Positions 14,792-15,846 of a stretch of DNA of 15,846 bases are shown one piece after another. The notes under the pieces are model-generated. The model saw only the letters and a program-made list of their open reading frames with translations. It made no database searches and was not told the DNA's origin. The stretch is from Syntrophaceae bacterium UBA2280 (GTDB lineage Bacteria; Desulfobacterota; Syntrophia; Syntrophales; Smithellaceae), in NCBI GenBank assembly GCA_002347685.1, contig DDWS01000005.1:1-15846 (forward strand). The letters run 5' to 3'. The stretch's first letter is position 1, and every line of letters begins with the position of its first letter. The position numbers and the translations under genes are program-made.

Positions 14792-15787
14792 ATGGCGCGT
14801 GATCACTATAATCGAGAGATTAATTACCTGCGAGTTTCCATTACGGACCGCTGTAATCTGCGTTGCGTCTATTGCCGTCCTAAGGAGGGCATTTCCTTAA
14901 AAGGTCATGACGACATTCTCCGGTACGAAGACATCATCCGCGTGGTGTCCACTTCCGTTAAAATGGGACTGATCAAGGTTCGCCTTACAGGCGGCGAACC
15001 TCTGATCCGCCGTGATTTTGTCGATTTCGCTGCCGGACTCAATAGGATTGAAGGACTGCAGGACATTAGCCTGACGACCAACGGGATTCTTCTTGAAAAG
15101 TATGCCCGCGGCATTTATGATGCAGGTATCCATCGCATCAACATCAGCCTGGATTCCATGAATCCACAGAAGTACTCTCAAATCACAAAAGGCGGTAAAC
15201 TCGACGATGTCTTGCGCGGGATATCGTGTGCCGATAGAATCGGCTTTTCTCCGATTAAAATCAATGTCGTCGTGATTAAAGGCGTCAATGATGATGAAAT
15301 TCTGGACTTTGTTCAACTGGCGGCGCAAAATCCCTTTCAGGTGCGCTTTATTGAAATCATGCCGATCAGTGAGGTGAATGTCCACCAGCCGGAGGAGTAT
15401 TTACCGACAGATCAACTGCAGGAGGAGATCTCCCGGCACTTCACACTGGAGGCGATAAACGGGAAGAGAAACATATCCGATGGACCTGCCAGAATCTTTA
15501 AAATTCAAGGCGGCCTGGGGGAAATCGGTTTCATCAATCCAGTCAGCAATCACTTCTGTGCCACATGTAACCGCCTGCGCCTGACCGCTGATGGAAAGCT
15601 TCGCGCCTGTTTGCTCAAAGACGAAGAAATCGATTTGAAGGAGGCTCTGGCGCGTGGGTGTGATGATACGGAACTGGAACATCTGATACGAAGTGCGATT
15701 GATCTTAAACCTGCTCATCATGATTTAAATTGTACGGACAGGCATTTAAAAAAATGCCATCGCGATATGTCCGATATCGGCGGATAA
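14792..15787 (+). CDS. moaA: GTP 3',8-cyclase MoaA (molybdenum cofactor synthesis)
   Basis: MoaA is a radical-SAM enzyme that converts GTP to 3',8-cyclo-7,8-dihydro-GTP, the first step of molybdenum or tungsten pterin cofactor synthesis. The 331-residue length is normal. The N-terminal cluster that binds SAM is C21-x3-C25-x2-C28 in DRCNLRCVYC, with the SAM motif LTGGEPLIR at about 65-73. The second iron-sulfur cluster uses C256, C259 and C273 (C-x2-C-x13-C), the MoaA-specific pattern that distinguishes it from other radical-SAM proteins. The protein ends in the conserved double glycine (SDIGG). The ribosome-binding site is weak: GAAGGG lies about 14 bases upstream of ATG 14792. No other cofactor gene is in view. 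The 59 bases after its stop show nothing recognisable. Confidence 0.97.
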   Translation: MARDHYNREINYLRVSITDRCNLRCVYCRPKEGISLKGHDDILRYEDIIRVVSTSVKMGLIKVRLTGGEPLIRRDFVDFAAGLNRIEGLQDISLTTNGILLEKYARGIYDAGIHRINISLDSMNPQKYSQITKGGKLDDVLRGISCADRIGFSPIKINVVVIKGVNDDEILDFVQLAAQNPFQVRFIEIMPISEVNVHQPEEYLPTDQLQEEISRHFTLEAINGKRNISDGPARIFKIQGGLGEIGFINPVSNHFCATCNRLRLTADGKLRACLLKDEEIDLKEALARGCDDTELEHLIRSAIDLKPAHHDLNCTDRHLKKCHRDMSDIGG

Positions 15788-15846
15788 AACCAGGGGTGTT
15801 AGTAGCAAATAGAAAAGTCCTAGAGACTGTAAACTAATCTGTGTAA

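Overview
The window looks like a core housekeeping region of a deltaproteobacterial-type chromosome, probably a Syntrophus/Smithella-like lineage. That placement is inferred from gene order (mreBCD-mrdA-rodA-bactofilin followed by an F1Fo operon that begins with b' and b and lacks a and c), moderate GC, and protein character. It was not tested by any search. I see no phage, insertion sequence, CRISPR array, defence system or other clear accessory island.

Layout. (1) Positions 1-53 hold the 3' part of a tRNA-Ala(GGC), followed by a strong hairpin terminator that also serves the convergent minus-strand gene. (2) Positions 103-1701 (minus) encode a membrane-anchored SurA/PpiD-type periplasmic folding factor. 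(3) A 183-bp divergent control region carries a near-perfect palindrome. (4) Positions 1885-7785 (plus) form a cell-shape cluster: mreB, mreC, mreD, mrdA (PBP2), rodA and a bactofilin. The genes are closely spaced or overlapping, and together they encode the elongasome: the MreB filament, the MreC/MreD membrane scaffold, the RodA glycosyltransferase with its PBP2 transpeptidase partner, and a second cytoskeletal polymer. (5) A 267-bp spacer holds a candidate promoter and a structured leader. (6) Positions 8053-14004 (plus) are the ATP synthase operon atpF'-atpF-atpH-atpA-atpG-atpD-atpC. It encodes the peripheral stalk and all five F1 subunits; the a and c subunits of Fo are not here. (7) A strong bidirectional terminator separates atpC from the convergent greA (minus, 14081-14560). 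(8) A divergent control region with direct and inverted repeats lies between greA and moaA. (9) Positions 14792-15787 (plus) encode moaA, the radical-SAM enzyme that opens molybdenum-cofactor synthesis.

The genes all look intact. The points most worth a second look are modest: a probable Cys3His zinc site in PBP2, an apparently catalytically degenerate parvulin domain, a palindrome sitting exactly in the spacer of a candidate promoter, the signal-peptide-like N-terminus of AtpF, and several intergenic hairpins and repeats. I found no convincing sign of an undescribed system.
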